Part shown: in pieces, positions 9,738 to 19,088 of the stretch
Numbering within the stretch: position 1 is the first letter of the stretch
How the letters are laid out: each line of letters starts with the position of its first letter
From: Microbulbifer okhotskensis
GTDB lineage: Bacteria > Pseudomonadota > Gammaproteobacteria > Pseudomonadales > Cellvibrionaceae
Reading direction: 5' to 3'
NCBI RefSeq assembly: GCF_023895975.1
Contig: NZ_JALBWM010000009.1
Span: 1 to 64,000 of the forward strand
Length of the DNA stretch: 64,000 nt
Position numbers and translations under genes: made by a program
The notes under the pieces: generated by a model
Told to the model about the DNA's origin: nothing
Database searches by the model: none
The model's input: only the letters and a program-made list of their open reading frames with translations

Positions 9738-10523
9738 ATGGATACACCTCAGCCCGTTATTCTGACCGTTACACACCACGACCCCAGCGGCAGTGCCGGA
9801 ATTGCCGCAGATACTGAGACAGCGGTCAGTCTCGGCTGCCATGCGGCGTCGGCGGTTTCCTCCATCAGCGTGTGCAACACCGGCGAGCTGTTGGGGGTAG
9901 CGCCCGTGGATGACAGCCTCCTGATCGAACAGACCCGCGCTGTTTTGGAGGATATGCCGATAGCCGCAATCAAGGTCGGCTACCTGGGTTCGGTGGAAAA
10001 TGTACGGGCGCTGCATAGCGTTCTTCACGACTACCCGGATATTCCCGTAGTGATCGACCCGGATGCAACCCTGGCCGATAAGGACAGTGTGCTTGCCCCC
10101 CCCCTATGGGAGGCAATGGTGTCACTGCTTCTGCCGCACGCCACTATGGTCTGTCCCAACCGGCGTGAAGCCCGTGCCATGGCGGTGGAGGCCGATGTAC
10201 TCGATGCCATGGCCCAGGAAATTCTGGAATCCGGCTGTCGCTACCTGTTGCTAACCGGGGTACCCCAGGGGCAACAGATGCAAAACCGGCTTTATGATGA
10301 ACGCGGCCTAGTGCGCGAATTCAAGTGGGAAAGGCTTCAGCCTGCCGCCTACGGAGTCTGCGGTACTCTCGCCACCGCTATCGCCTGTCACATTGCCCAC
10401 GGCCTGACCATTATTGAAGCGGTCACCCGCAGCCAACAGTATGCCTGGAGTGCCATTAAGGACAGCCGTCGCCTAGGAATGGGCAGGCCCATTCCCAATC
10501 GGCTTTTCTGGTGCGAGCGCTGA
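9738..10523 (+). CDS. ThiD-like hydroxymethylpyrimidine kinase, probably degenerate
   Basis: A 261-residue member of the ThiD fold (ribokinase superfamily). THHDPSGSAGIAADTE corresponds to the ThiD opening SGGAGIQAD, and VCPNRREARAM to the central TPN-E motif. The usual C-terminal anion hole HGTGCTL reads YGVCGTL, so the catalytic Cys position of ThiD is Gly and the Thr is Val. No thiE follows, although thiD-thiE-hemL is the order I know from Pseudomonas. True HMP-P kinase activity is therefore doubtful. It could be a paralogue with another substrate. Confidence 0.78.
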   Translation: MDTPQPVILTVTHHDPSGSAGIAADTETAVSLGCHAASAVSSISVCNTGELLGVAPVDDSLLIEQTRAVLEDMPIAAIKVGYLGSVENVRALHSVLHDYPDIPVVIDPDATLADKDSVLAPPLWEAMVSLLLPHATMVCPNRREARAMAVEADVLDAMAQEILESGCRYLLLTGVPQGQQMQNRLYDERGLVREFKWERLQPAAYGVCGTLATAIACHIAHGLTIIEAVTRSQQYAWSAIKDSRRLGMGRPIPNRLFWCER

Positions 10524-10685
10524 TCTAACATCCCCCTAGCCTTTAAACCTCACCGGTCCCCCACCGGAGGGGGACCAGCTGGTCACACTATCTGTGGCCG
10601 ACTGTCGCTCATCTATACATTGTCCTCAGGCGCCACCACCGCGATAATGGCCCCAGGCCCTTTATGCAATACCTGAAAGAAGTTT

Positions 10686-11969
10686 ATGAGTAAGTCCGAG
10701 CAGCTCTTCGCAGAAGCACAACAGTTTATCCCTGGTGGGGTTAACTCACCCGTCCGCGCTTTCCGCGCCGTAGGCGGAACTCCACTGTTTATACAGCGTG
10801 CAGAGGGTGCTTACCTCTACGACGCAGATGGCAAACGCTACATCGATTATGTGCAGTCCTGGGGCCCAATGGTTCTCGGCCACGCACACCCCGAAGTAAT
10901 CGAGGCGGTCGTAGAGCAGGCCCAGTCCGGTCTCAGCTTTGGTGCACCGACCGAACTGGAAACCGAGTTGGCAGAAGAATTATGCCGCCTGTGGCCAAAT
11001 ATGGATTTGGTGCGCTTCGTCAATTCCGGAACCGAAGCCACCATGAGCGCTATCCGCCTGGCGCGCGGCTTCACAGGACGCGACAAGATTGTCAAATTTG
11101 AGGGCTGCTATCACGGCCATTCCGACTCATTACTGGTGAAAGCAGGTTCCGGCGCACTGACTATGGGCGTGCCCTCTTCTCCCGGCGTGCCCGCCGCGCT
11201 GGCAGATCACACCATCACATTGAGTTACAACGATGCCGATGGCGTGCGCAGCTGCTTCGAAGAACTTGGCGGTCAGATCGCCTGCATCATCGTCGAGCCG
11301 GTTGCCGGCAATATGAACTGTATCCCCCCGGTCGCAGGGTTTCTGGAGACCCTGCGTGAGGTGTGTGACCAGCACGGCGCCCTGCTCATTCTGGACGAGG
11401 TGATGACGGGCTTTCGTGTGAGTCTCACCGGCGCCCAGGGCTTTTTTGATATTGAGGCCGACTTAACCACCCTCGGCAAGGTAATCGGCGGCGGAATGCC
11501 AGTCGGAGCTTTCGGCGGCAAGCGTGAAATTATGGAGCAAATTGCTCCTTTGGGACCGGTCTATCAGGCCGGCACCCTGTCCGGTAACCCGGTGGCCATG
11601 GTGGCCGGCCTTGAAACCCTACGCCTGGTACAGGAAAGCGGTTTTTATGAGCCCCTAATCACTAAAACAGAGCGGCTGGTTGAAGGCATATTGGCTGCAG
11701 GCAAAGCTGCGGGGATTCCCATTACGGCTAACAAGGCCGGCAGCATGTTTGGCTTCTTCTTCACCGAGGAGCCCCAAGTGACCAACTACCAGCAGGTGAT
11801 GGATTGTAGCAACGAGCGCTTTAATCAGTTCTTCCACGGTATGCTCGAAGAAGGTGTTTACCTAGCTCCTGCATCCTACGAAGCTGGATTTATGTCTGCG
11901 GCCCACTCCGATGAAGATATCGAAGCCACTATTGCTGCCGCAGAGCGTGTCTTCATCCGTATAGACTAA
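10686..11969 (+). CDS. hemL: Glutamate-1-semialdehyde 2,1-aminomutase
   Basis: PLP enzyme that makes 5-aminolevulinate in the C5 haem pathway. The PLP lysine is K265 in [18 protein letters not shown]. The N-terminal signature [12 protein letters not shown] and [15 protein letters not shown] are typical. The 427-residue length is standard. A strong hairpin terminator begins ten bases after the stop. hemB, the next enzyme of the pathway, lies 2 kb further on, separated by benE and a GntR gene. Confidence 0.97.
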   Translation: MSKSEQLFAEAQQFIPGGVNSPVRAFRAVGGTPLFIQRAEGAYLYDADGKRYIDYVQSWGPMVLGHAHPEVIEAVVEQAQSGLSFGAPTELETELAEELCRLWPNMDLVRFVNSGTEATMSAIRLARGFTGRDKIVKFEGCYHGHSDSLLVKAGSGALTMGVPSSPGVPAALADHTITLSYNDADGVRSCFEELGGQIACIIVEPVAGNMNCIPPVAGFLETLREVCDQHGALLILDEVMTGFRVSLTGAQGFFDIEADLTTLGKVIGGGMPVGAFGGKREIMEQIAPLGPVYQAGTLSGNPVAMVAGLETLRLVQESGFYEPLITKTERLVEGILAAGKAAGIPITANKAGSMFGFFFTEEPQVTNYQQVMDCSNERFNQFFHGMLEEGVYLAPASYEAGFMSAAHSDEDIEATIAAAERVFIRID

Positions 11970-11978
11970 CCCCTCTCC

Positions 11979-12006
11979 AAAGCACCCGCTATCTTGCGGG
12001 TGCTTT
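11979..12006 (+). terminator. Intrinsic terminator after hemL
   Basis: A perfect 11-base stem (AAAGCACCCGC / GCGGGTGCTTT) closes a 6-base loop, TATCTT, and ends in TTT. It isolates hemL from the benE unit. Confidence 0.85.
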
Positions 12007-12102
12007 CCCTGACCGATGCTCAGCGCCTCAGCCAAGTACCGATTTGCTCTTCAGCAGCTCGCTTTGTCGCATTGATATTGAACAGTTCAATTGAGTACCG
12101 TA

Positions 12103-12136
12103 AAAATGTATACAAAATATATTAGGTATACATTTT
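12103..12136. promoter_or_regulatory. Paired palindromic operator before benE
   Basis: AAAATGTATAC (12103-12113) and GTATACATTTT (12126-12136) form a perfect 11-base inverted repeat around a 12-base spacer. Each arm also has its own GTATAC palindrome, and the two centres are 18 bases apart, so two repressor dimers could bind side by side. GTATAC-centred palindromes are typical sites of FCD-type GntR regulators, and such a gene follows benE. The right arm overlaps the benE start. I infer autoregulation. Confidence 0.75.
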
Positions 12137-13310
12137 GAGAAGAATACCACTCTCTGATACCAGCCTCTCGACCATCAGCGCCGGATTTATTGCTGTGTTA
12201 GTCGGTGTTGCCAGCTCTGCCGCCATTGTATTTGAAGCCGCAAAGGCTGCCGGTGCCGATCAGGCGATGATCGCCTCCTGGCTCGGAGCTCTGGGTTTGG
12301 GCATCGGGCTCACTTGTATCACCTTTTCCTGGTACTACCGAGCTCCCGTCATCACCGCTTGGTCAACACCCGGTGCGGCACTGTTGGTCACGAGCCTCAG
12401 CGGAGTTTCTACCGCTGAAGCCATCGGTGCGTTCTTTTTCTGTGCCCTGCTGACTTTAGTGGTTGGCCTTTCCGGCGCCTTTGAGCGAATAACCAAGATG
12501 GTGCCTGCACCCATCGCCTGTGCGATGCTCGCGGGGATATTGCTGCAGTTCGGTCTGTCCATATTTACTTCGTTGCAAGCTCAACCGCTATTGATAGGGG
12601 TCATGCTACTAACCTATGTGATTGGGCGCCGCTGGGCGCCGCGATACGTCATCCTCCTGGTATTACTAGCCGGAGTGGCAACCTGCTGGAAACTACAGCT
12701 GATCGCCTTCGAACAGGTCCGCTGGCAGGCTGCCCACCCCGTGTGGGTTACGCCGGAGTTTCGCTTTTCCACACTGATCGGCGTGGGACTCCCTCTGTTT
12801 ATCGTTACCATGACTTCCCAGAACCTGCCCGGTGCGGCGGCCCTAGCCGCCAGTGGCTACGGACGAGTACCTATTTCGCCGGTGATCAGTGGTACTGGTC
12901 TGGCATCACTGCTACTGACGCCATTTGGCGGTTTTGCAGTGAATTTGGCCGCCATCACCGCAGCTATCTGTACCGGCCCCGAGGCACACCCTAATCCCGA
13001 AAAGCGCTACACAGCGGGTATTGCCGCCGGCTTCTTTTATCTGATGATGGGCTTGTGTGGCGCCAGTGTGGTGACTCTTTTCAACGCCTTTCCACAAGCG
13101 ATGATCGCGGGCCTTGCAGGGTTGGCCCTAGTCGGCGTCATCGGCTCTAGCTTAGCGGGTGCCACAACAGACGCGGACAGTCGTGAAGCCGCGATCATTA
13201 CCTTTCTTGTGAGCGGTTCCGGAGCGACCATTTTTGGGGTTAGCTCCGCCTTTTGGGGACTTTTGGCCGGACTGCTGTGCCACTGGTTTTTTAAGCGCAA
13301 GGATTCATAA
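12135..13310 (+). CDS. benE: BenE family benzoate/H+ symporter
   Basis: Inner-membrane transporter of 391 residues with about twelve hydrophobic helices. Characteristic stretches are WSTPGAALLVTS and TSQNLPGAAALAASGY, the conserved BenE signatures. The best known members import benzoate, but the family is broader and no benzoate genes are nearby, so the substrate is open. Translation probably starts at TTG 12135 with AGG eight bases before it; no ATG occurs near the N-terminus. The start lies inside the operator. The GntR gene follows 7 bases after the stop. Confidence 0.85.
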   Translation: MRRIPLSDTSLSTISAGFIAVLVGVASSAAIVFEAAKAAGADQAMIASWLGALGLGIGLTCITFSWYYRAPVITAWSTPGAALLVTSLSGVSTAEAIGAFFFCALLTLVVGLSGAFERITKMVPAPIACAMLAGILLQFGLSIFTSLQAQPLLIGVMLLTYVIGRRWAPRYVILLVLLAGVATCWKLQLIAFEQVRWQAAHPVWVTPEFRFSTLIGVGLPLFIVTMTSQNLPGAAALAASGYGRVPISPVISGTGLASLLLTPFGGFAVNLAAITAAICTGPEAHPNPEKRYTAGIAAGFFYLMMGLCGASVVTLFNAFPQAMIAGLAGLALVGVIGSSLAGATTDADSREAAIITFLVSGSGATIFGVSSAFWGLLAGLLCHWFFKRKDS

Positions 13311-13317
13311 TAATCCA

Positions 13318-13944
13318 ATGGGTTTATATGAAAAAATCAAAATAGACTTGCAGCGCGGACGCTTCCGTCCCGGCGAGGTTCTCAAGCAAGCAAACCTGGC
13401 GGAGCTCTATGCAGTGAGTCGTATACCGGTGCGAGACGCGCTGCAAAGGCTTCAGAGTGAAGGCTGGCTGACCCCACACGGAAAGCGCGGAGTGGCCGTG
13501 CCGTTGTTTGACCCTCTCGAAGTGGAAGACCTCTACTTAATGCGCATGCGCATTGAGCCACTACTGCAAACCCTGGCACTGAATAAACTCAACGGTGAAA
13601 TACTCGGCCGGGCGCGGGATATCCTCGATACCCTGGAACAGGACCCTGGCCTCTCTGCAGTCCAGATCGGTGCTTTGAACTGGCAGTTTCACGCCTGTAT
13701 CTATCGAGCCGCCGGACGCCCCACCCTGTTTGCTGCCGTGGAACAGCTGCACCGGCAATGTGGACGCTATATCGGCTACCAATCCGGCAAACTAGGTTAC
13801 CAGAACACGAGCCAAAGCGAGCACCACCACCTCCTGGACAGTCTGCAGGCCGGCCGTGGTGAGGAAGCGGCAATCCAGCTCAGGGACCATATTGAAGGCG
13901 CGGGCAAACAATTGGTGAATTACCTGCGCACCTTGTCGGAATAA
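13318..13944 (+). CDS. GntR family regulator, FCD subfamily
   Basis: A 208-residue repressor-type protein. The N-terminal winged helix (about 1-65) includes LAELYAVSRIPVRDALQRLQSEGW. The C-terminal FCD ligand domain keeps metal-binding histidines in NWQFHACIY, SEHHHLLDSL and LRDHIEG. I chose the ATG at 13318; longer in-frame starts would run into benE. It sits 7 bases after benE and almost certainly controls that gene through the GTATAC palindromes. Its effector is unknown, perhaps the transported acid. Confidence 0.87.
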   Translation: MGLYEKIKIDLQRGRFRPGEVLKQANLAELYAVSRIPVRDALQRLQSEGWLTPHGKRGVAVPLFDPLEVEDLYLMRMRIEPLLQTLALNKLNGEILGRARDILDTLEQDPGLSAVQIGALNWQFHACIYRAAGRPTLFAAVEQLHRQCGRYIGYQSGKLGYQNTSQSEHHHLLDSLQAGRGEEAAIQLRDHIEGAGKQLVNYLRTLSE

Positions 13945-13991
13945 GACCGTTCAGGCCCGTAACCCAGGGCCACTACGTACGTCACGTTTGA

Positions 13992-15071
<1,080 letters not shown>

Positions 15072-15093
15072 ACCCAGTCCCTTCGCCTGAATA

Positions 15094-15126
15094 AGCCGGG
15101 AGCCACTATCCCTATTGGCCCCGGCT
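15094..15126. terminator. Possible hairpin between hemB and mrcB
   Basis: AGCCGGG (15094-15100) pairs with CCCGGCT (15120-15126) around a 19-base loop between two convergent genes. There is no T-tract on either strand, so a terminator role is weakly supported. Confidence 0.35.
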
Positions 15127-17673
15127 CTAGGGCCACTGATCTTCCAAATCGGGCCCAACCGGTTGAACCGCTTCGATGGTGACGCCACCGCGCTGGAACT
15201 CAATGGGCTCCTCCTCGGTTCCCGGCGCGGAGCGGTGCTCGTCATCGTCATCTCCACGCATCTGCTCCTGGAGTTGGCGACGGCGTTCATTATTGAGCTG
15301 CTGCTCACTGGGATCGACGCCCCACCCCGGACTCATCTGCTCTCTCGGGGCAGCTCCTTCACGCTCGCCGCCAAACAGGTTGCGGAACCAGCGCCAGCGA
15401 TTTTGTCCCTGGCATTCTGGTGCCGGTTTAAGGCGGGTTTCATAGGAAAAGGGGATCTCGTAGCCACCGCGACAATAGTCTGGGTCCATATACTGGCCAC
15501 GCGCATTGACGAATTTGAACTCCACACCGCGGGGCGCCTCTACCGGCCCGTGCTGATGCGGCAGCTTGCGCATAATCTCTGTCCAGATGGGGAGCGCACC
15601 AGTTGAACCAGTCAGTCTGGTACGCTCGTTATCATCGCGCCCCAGCCATACCACCGCGGTGACTTCCGGCGAAAAACCGGCAAACCAGCTATCACGATTC
15701 TTGTTGGTGGTTCCGGTCTTACCCGCAAAAGCAATACTGCTGGGCAAGCGTTTGGCGGAACGGCGCCCGGTGCCCTCACGCATCGCCTGCTCTAGGCCCC
15801 AGCGGAGTAAATAGGCCGGAACCGGATCTACACCACGATTTGCACGGCGGCGGAAGTGTTGTACCCGTCCACCCTGCCCATCGGAGACAGCCAGTAAAGT
15901 TCGCGGTTGTACCGTTTCACCACCGTTGGCGATTGTCTGATACATACCGGCCACCTCAAACGGGGTCATCTCTACTGCACCGAGCAGCATCGCCGGCACA
16001 CGTGGCAACTTCGTTTGCACTCCCAGGCGACGAATGGTCTGGCGCACTTCCTGCAGCCCCAGGTCCAAGCCCAAATGCGCGGTCGCCAGGTTGTAAGATT
16101 TGGCCAGGGCAATGTAGAGAGGTACCTGCCCGTGCGCACGCTTATCGAAATTCTGTGGCATCCATACGTCGCCATCCGCCTCTTCGATACGCACTGGGGC
16201 ATCATCAATCAAAGTGGCAAGGTTGTATTCCTCGGGCCGCTCCAGTGCAGTGAGATAGATCGCCGGTTTGATGAGAGAGCCCACCTGGCGCCGGGCTTCC
16301 AAAGCGCGGTTGAAGCCCGGATAGTCAGGATTGCGGTCGCCGACCATAGCCAGCACATTGCCGCTGCGGTTATCTAAGAGTACCGTGGCGGCCTGCAGAG
16401 AGTTGGCCGTGATGCTACGGTCTTTCTCCAACTGGCTGACACCTTTACTGATAGACTCCTCCGCCAATTTTTGCACCGACGGTGCCAGGGTGGTGTAAAT
16501 TCTCAGCCCCGAGGTACGCAGCTCCTCGTAGGAATAGTAGGGCCGTAATTCAGCCAACAACCGCTCGGTAAACGCGGGATAAGGGTTCTGCGCGCCCACA
16601 CCGCCTTTAACCACCCCCAGTGGCTTGGCGGAATAGTTCTGGAACTCCTCTTGGTTGATCAAGCCCTGCTCCAACATCACCTCCAGCACCGTATTGCGCC
16701 GCTGCAAAGCCCTCTTGGGATTGCGCCAGGGATTGTAATAAGATGCACCTTTAGCCAGTCCAACCAACAGAGCTACCTGGTGCGCCTCCAATGTATCCAG
16801 GGGTTGTTGGAAGTAGAACTCTGAAGCCAAGCCAAAGCCATAAATACCGCGAGCGCCCTGCTGCCCCAGCCACACCTCATTGATGTACTCTTGCAGGATA
16901 TAGCCCTTGTCGTAGTGCACTTCCATTAGCACTGCCATCAGCGCTTCATTGAGCTTGCGCTGCAAGGTGGGCTTGTGGTCAAAGAAAATATTTTTTACCA
17001 GCTGCTGAGTAATTGTTGAGCCGCCCTGTACCAGGCGCCCGGCCTTCACATTAGCTACCATAGCTCGAGCAATTCCGCGCGGGGAGACACCGAAGTGGTT
17101 GAGAAAATCCTGGTCTTCTACTGCGATCAGGGTATTAGCTACCAGCGGCGGAATCTTGTCGAAGTTGACCGGATTGCGGTCATCCCCCCCCCCCAGCAAG
17201 GTGCCGATATTGGCCGCATCCAGACGGAACTCTGCCAGACTGCGGCCATTACTGTCGCGCAGATTACTGATTTCATCGTTGCGCAAGCGAAAAGAAACCG
17301 CTGCCGCAGGTTGGCGACCATTGGCATGGATAAAGTCGCGGCGCCAAACTTTATAAGTCATCCCCTCCTGCACCCAAGATCCAGGTTCACCGAGAGTGTC
17401 CTGTTTACGGTAATTCAGGGCCGCAAATTCGGAAGCAAGTTCGGCCGGGTGCATGACCATTCCCTCGCGCAGCACCAGAGGGCGAGCATAAACACGGGCG
17501 GGAAGCTGGTATTGGCGGCTGTCCAGCCGCTCGCGCAACTGCACATCCAGATAGGCCATATATGCTGCCAGTGCTAACGTCCCTATCAGGGCAAGTAGCA
17601 CCAGCAACTTGAGCCAGCGGTATCGTCTTTTGGGCTTTGACGCTTTGACGCGCCGGCGTTTCGTTGATGCCAT
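15127..17673 (-). CDS. mrcB: Penicillin-binding protein 1b (bifunctional transglycosylase/transpeptidase)
   Basis: Class A PBP that polymerises and cross-links peptidoglycan at the inner membrane, 848 residues from the chosen ATG. A basic cytoplasmic tail (KRRRVKASKPKRRYRW) leads to one transmembrane helix (about 25-45), a UB2H-type region, then the GT51 domain with EDQDFLNHFG and QGGSTITQQLVKN. The transpeptidase has the serine motif SLIKP, SYN and KTGTTN. The UB2H region and length indicate PBP1b, not PBP1a. A TTG eight codons upstream is possible but also lacks a ribosome site. Convergent with hemB. Confidence 0.93.
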   Translation of the reverse strand: MASTKRRRVKASKPKRRYRWLKLLVLLALIGTLALAAYMAYLDVQLRERLDSRQYQLPARVYARPLVLREGMVMHPAELASEFAALNYRKQDTLGEPGSWVQEGMTYKVWRRDFIHANGRQPAAAVSFRLRNDEISNLRDSNGRSLAEFRLDAANIGTLLGGGDDRNPVNFDKIPPLVANTLIAVEDQDFLNHFGVSPRGIARAMVANVKAGRLVQGGSTITQQLVKNIFFDHKPTLQRKLNEALMAVLMEVHYDKGYILQEYINEVWLGQQGARGIYGFGLASEFYFQQPLDTLEAHQVALLVGLAKGASYYNPWRNPKRALQRRNTVLEVMLEQGLINQEEFQNYSAKPLGVVKGGVGAQNPYPAFTERLLAELRPYYSYEELRTSGLRIYTTLAPSVQKLAEESISKGVSQLEKDRSITANSLQAATVLLDNRSGNVLAMVGDRNPDYPGFNRALEARRQVGSLIKPAIYLTALERPEEYNLATLIDDAPVRIEEADGDVWMPQNFDKRAHGQVPLYIALAKSYNLATAHLGLDLGLQEVRQTIRRLGVQTKLPRVPAMLLGAVEMTPFEVAGMYQTIANGGETVQPRTLLAVSDGQGGRVQHFRRRANRGVDPVPAYLLRWGLEQAMREGTGRRSAKRLPSSIAFAGKTGTTNKNRDSWFAGFSPEVTAVVWLGRDDNERTRLTGSTGALPIWTEIMRKLPHQHGPVEAPRGVEFKFVNARGQYMDPDYCRGGYEIPFSYETRLKPAPECQGQNRWRWFRNLFGGEREGAAPREQMSPGWGVDPSEQQLNNERRRQLQEQMRGDDDDEHRSAPGTEEEPIEFQRGGVTIEAVQPVGPDLEDQWP

Positions 17674-18055
17674 ATGAGAATTCGTTCCCACTGCCAACTC
17701 AGTACATCAGGCGACTCTCGAAAGCTCATTAAGCCCACAGAGAGTCGAGGCAGGAGACCAGCAGGTGACAGCTCCGCTGGTATCTTGCTGCAGGCACCTG
17801 TTGGTGCCAGTGGACACGCCTAAAAAGCGCTCCAAAGTCCAGGTCTGGCAGTATCTATCACCTGGCTGATAACGTGAAGGTGCTATTTACACCTGTGCGT
17901 CGATTGACCACAGTATGTACCCATAAGTTCACCAAGATGGAACAAGCGCCTTTGTTGTTGATCCGCTCTGAGAGTCAAACCCTGCGCCTTGCACTCGGCA
18001 AAATCACGTCCATAATGCGGCGGATATGTAGACAATAACCCCCAATAGGAAAGCT
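17674..18055. other. Divergent intergenic region, mrcB / PfkB kinase
   Basis: About 380 bases between two divergent genes. I see two small inverted repeats: CGACTCTC paired with GAGAGTCG about 20 bases later (near 17710-17745), and a tight hairpin GGCACC-TGTT-GGTGCC at 17793-17808. Promoters for both genes must lie here but I cannot assign hexamers with confidence. AGGAAAGCT just before 18056 is the ribosome site of the kinase. No coding signal was seen. Confidence 0.4.
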
Positions 18056-19054
18056 ATGCATCAATACGACCTCTACGGCATAGGTGCCGCTCTGCTCGAT
18101 ACAGAAATCGAAGTGTCGGACCGGGACTTGGATGCCCTCAGTGTAGAAAAGGGGATTATGACACTGGTAGACGATGCCCGGCAGCAACAGCTGGTAGACG
18201 ACCTAGAAAACCATTTGGTCACCGCCAAATTGGCCTGTGGTGGGTCCGGTGCCAACACCGTTATTGCGGCGAGCTATTTCGGGTTGAATACCTTCTATTC
18301 CTGCAAAGTTGCCGCCGATGATAACGGCGACTTCTACCGCGACAATCTACACAGTGCCGGTGTCGACTACCCAGCCACCTTGAAACAAGCCGACAAGGGT
18401 ACCACCGGGAAGTGCCTGGTGCTGATTACCCCAGATGCCGAGCGCAGCATGAACACCTACTTAGGGATTAGTGAGCAGCTGTCCGTTTCAGAGCTGGACA
18501 GCGAAGCACTTGCCGCATCAAAGTGGGTATATATCGAAGGCTATCTGGTCTCCTCTGAAACCGGGCGCGCGGCAGCGGTCAAGCTGCGGGAAGAGGCCCG
18601 AAATCACGGAGTCAGAACCGCCCTGAGTCTCTCAGACCCTGCGATGGTGCAGTTTTTCGGTGAAGGGCTGCGTGAGATGATTGGTGGCGGCGTCGACATG
18701 CTGTTTTGCAACCGTGATGAGGCGCTAGGCTTCACCAACACAGATTCTATCGATGCCGCCGCAGAAGCTTTGCGCGATTACTGCCATAGCTTTGCCATCA
18801 CCCTGGGTGCCGAGGGCGCCCTACTATGGGATGGCAATGAAATCCGGCGAATTGCCAGCCCTGAAGTACGCGCCATCGACACCAACGGTGCCGGCGACAT
18901 GTTTGCCGGGGCCTTCCTCTATGGTATCAACCGGGATATGAATTTTATTGAAGCGGGCGAACTCGCATGCCGCGCTGCGGCCCAGGTAGTCAGTCAATAC
19001 GGACCCCGACTCCAGGCCGAGCAACACTCAGAGTTACTCATTCCTGTTACCTAA
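18056..19054 (+). CDS. PfkB family carbohydrate/adenosine-type kinase
   Basis: A 332-residue ribokinase-fold kinase. GGSGANTVIAASYFG is the N-terminal substrate-binding glycine motif, and DTNGAGDMFAGAFLYGI is the C-terminal PfkB signature with the catalytic Asp. Proteins of this type are annotated as adenosine kinase or sugar kinase; the substrate cannot be fixed from sequence alone. AGGAAAGCT precedes the ATG. It stands alone, convergent with the GGDEF/EAL gene. Confidence 0.88.
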   Translation: MHQYDLYGIGAALLDTEIEVSDRDLDALSVEKGIMTLVDDARQQQLVDDLENHLVTAKLACGGSGANTVIAASYFGLNTFYSCKVAADDNGDFYRDNLHSAGVDYPATLKQADKGTTGKCLVLITPDAERSMNTYLGISEQLSVSELDSEALAASKWVYIEGYLVSSETGRAAAVKLREEARNHGVRTALSLSDPAMVQFFGEGLREMIGGGVDMLFCNRDEALGFTNTDSIDAAAEALRDYCHSFAITLGAEGALLWDGNEIRRIASPEVRAIDTNGAGDMFAGAFLYGINRDMNFIEAGELACRAAAQVVSQYGPRLQAEQHSELLIPVT

Positions 19055-19088
19055 TTCGCTGCCCTTGAAACAGGTTTCGTTCCGGAGG

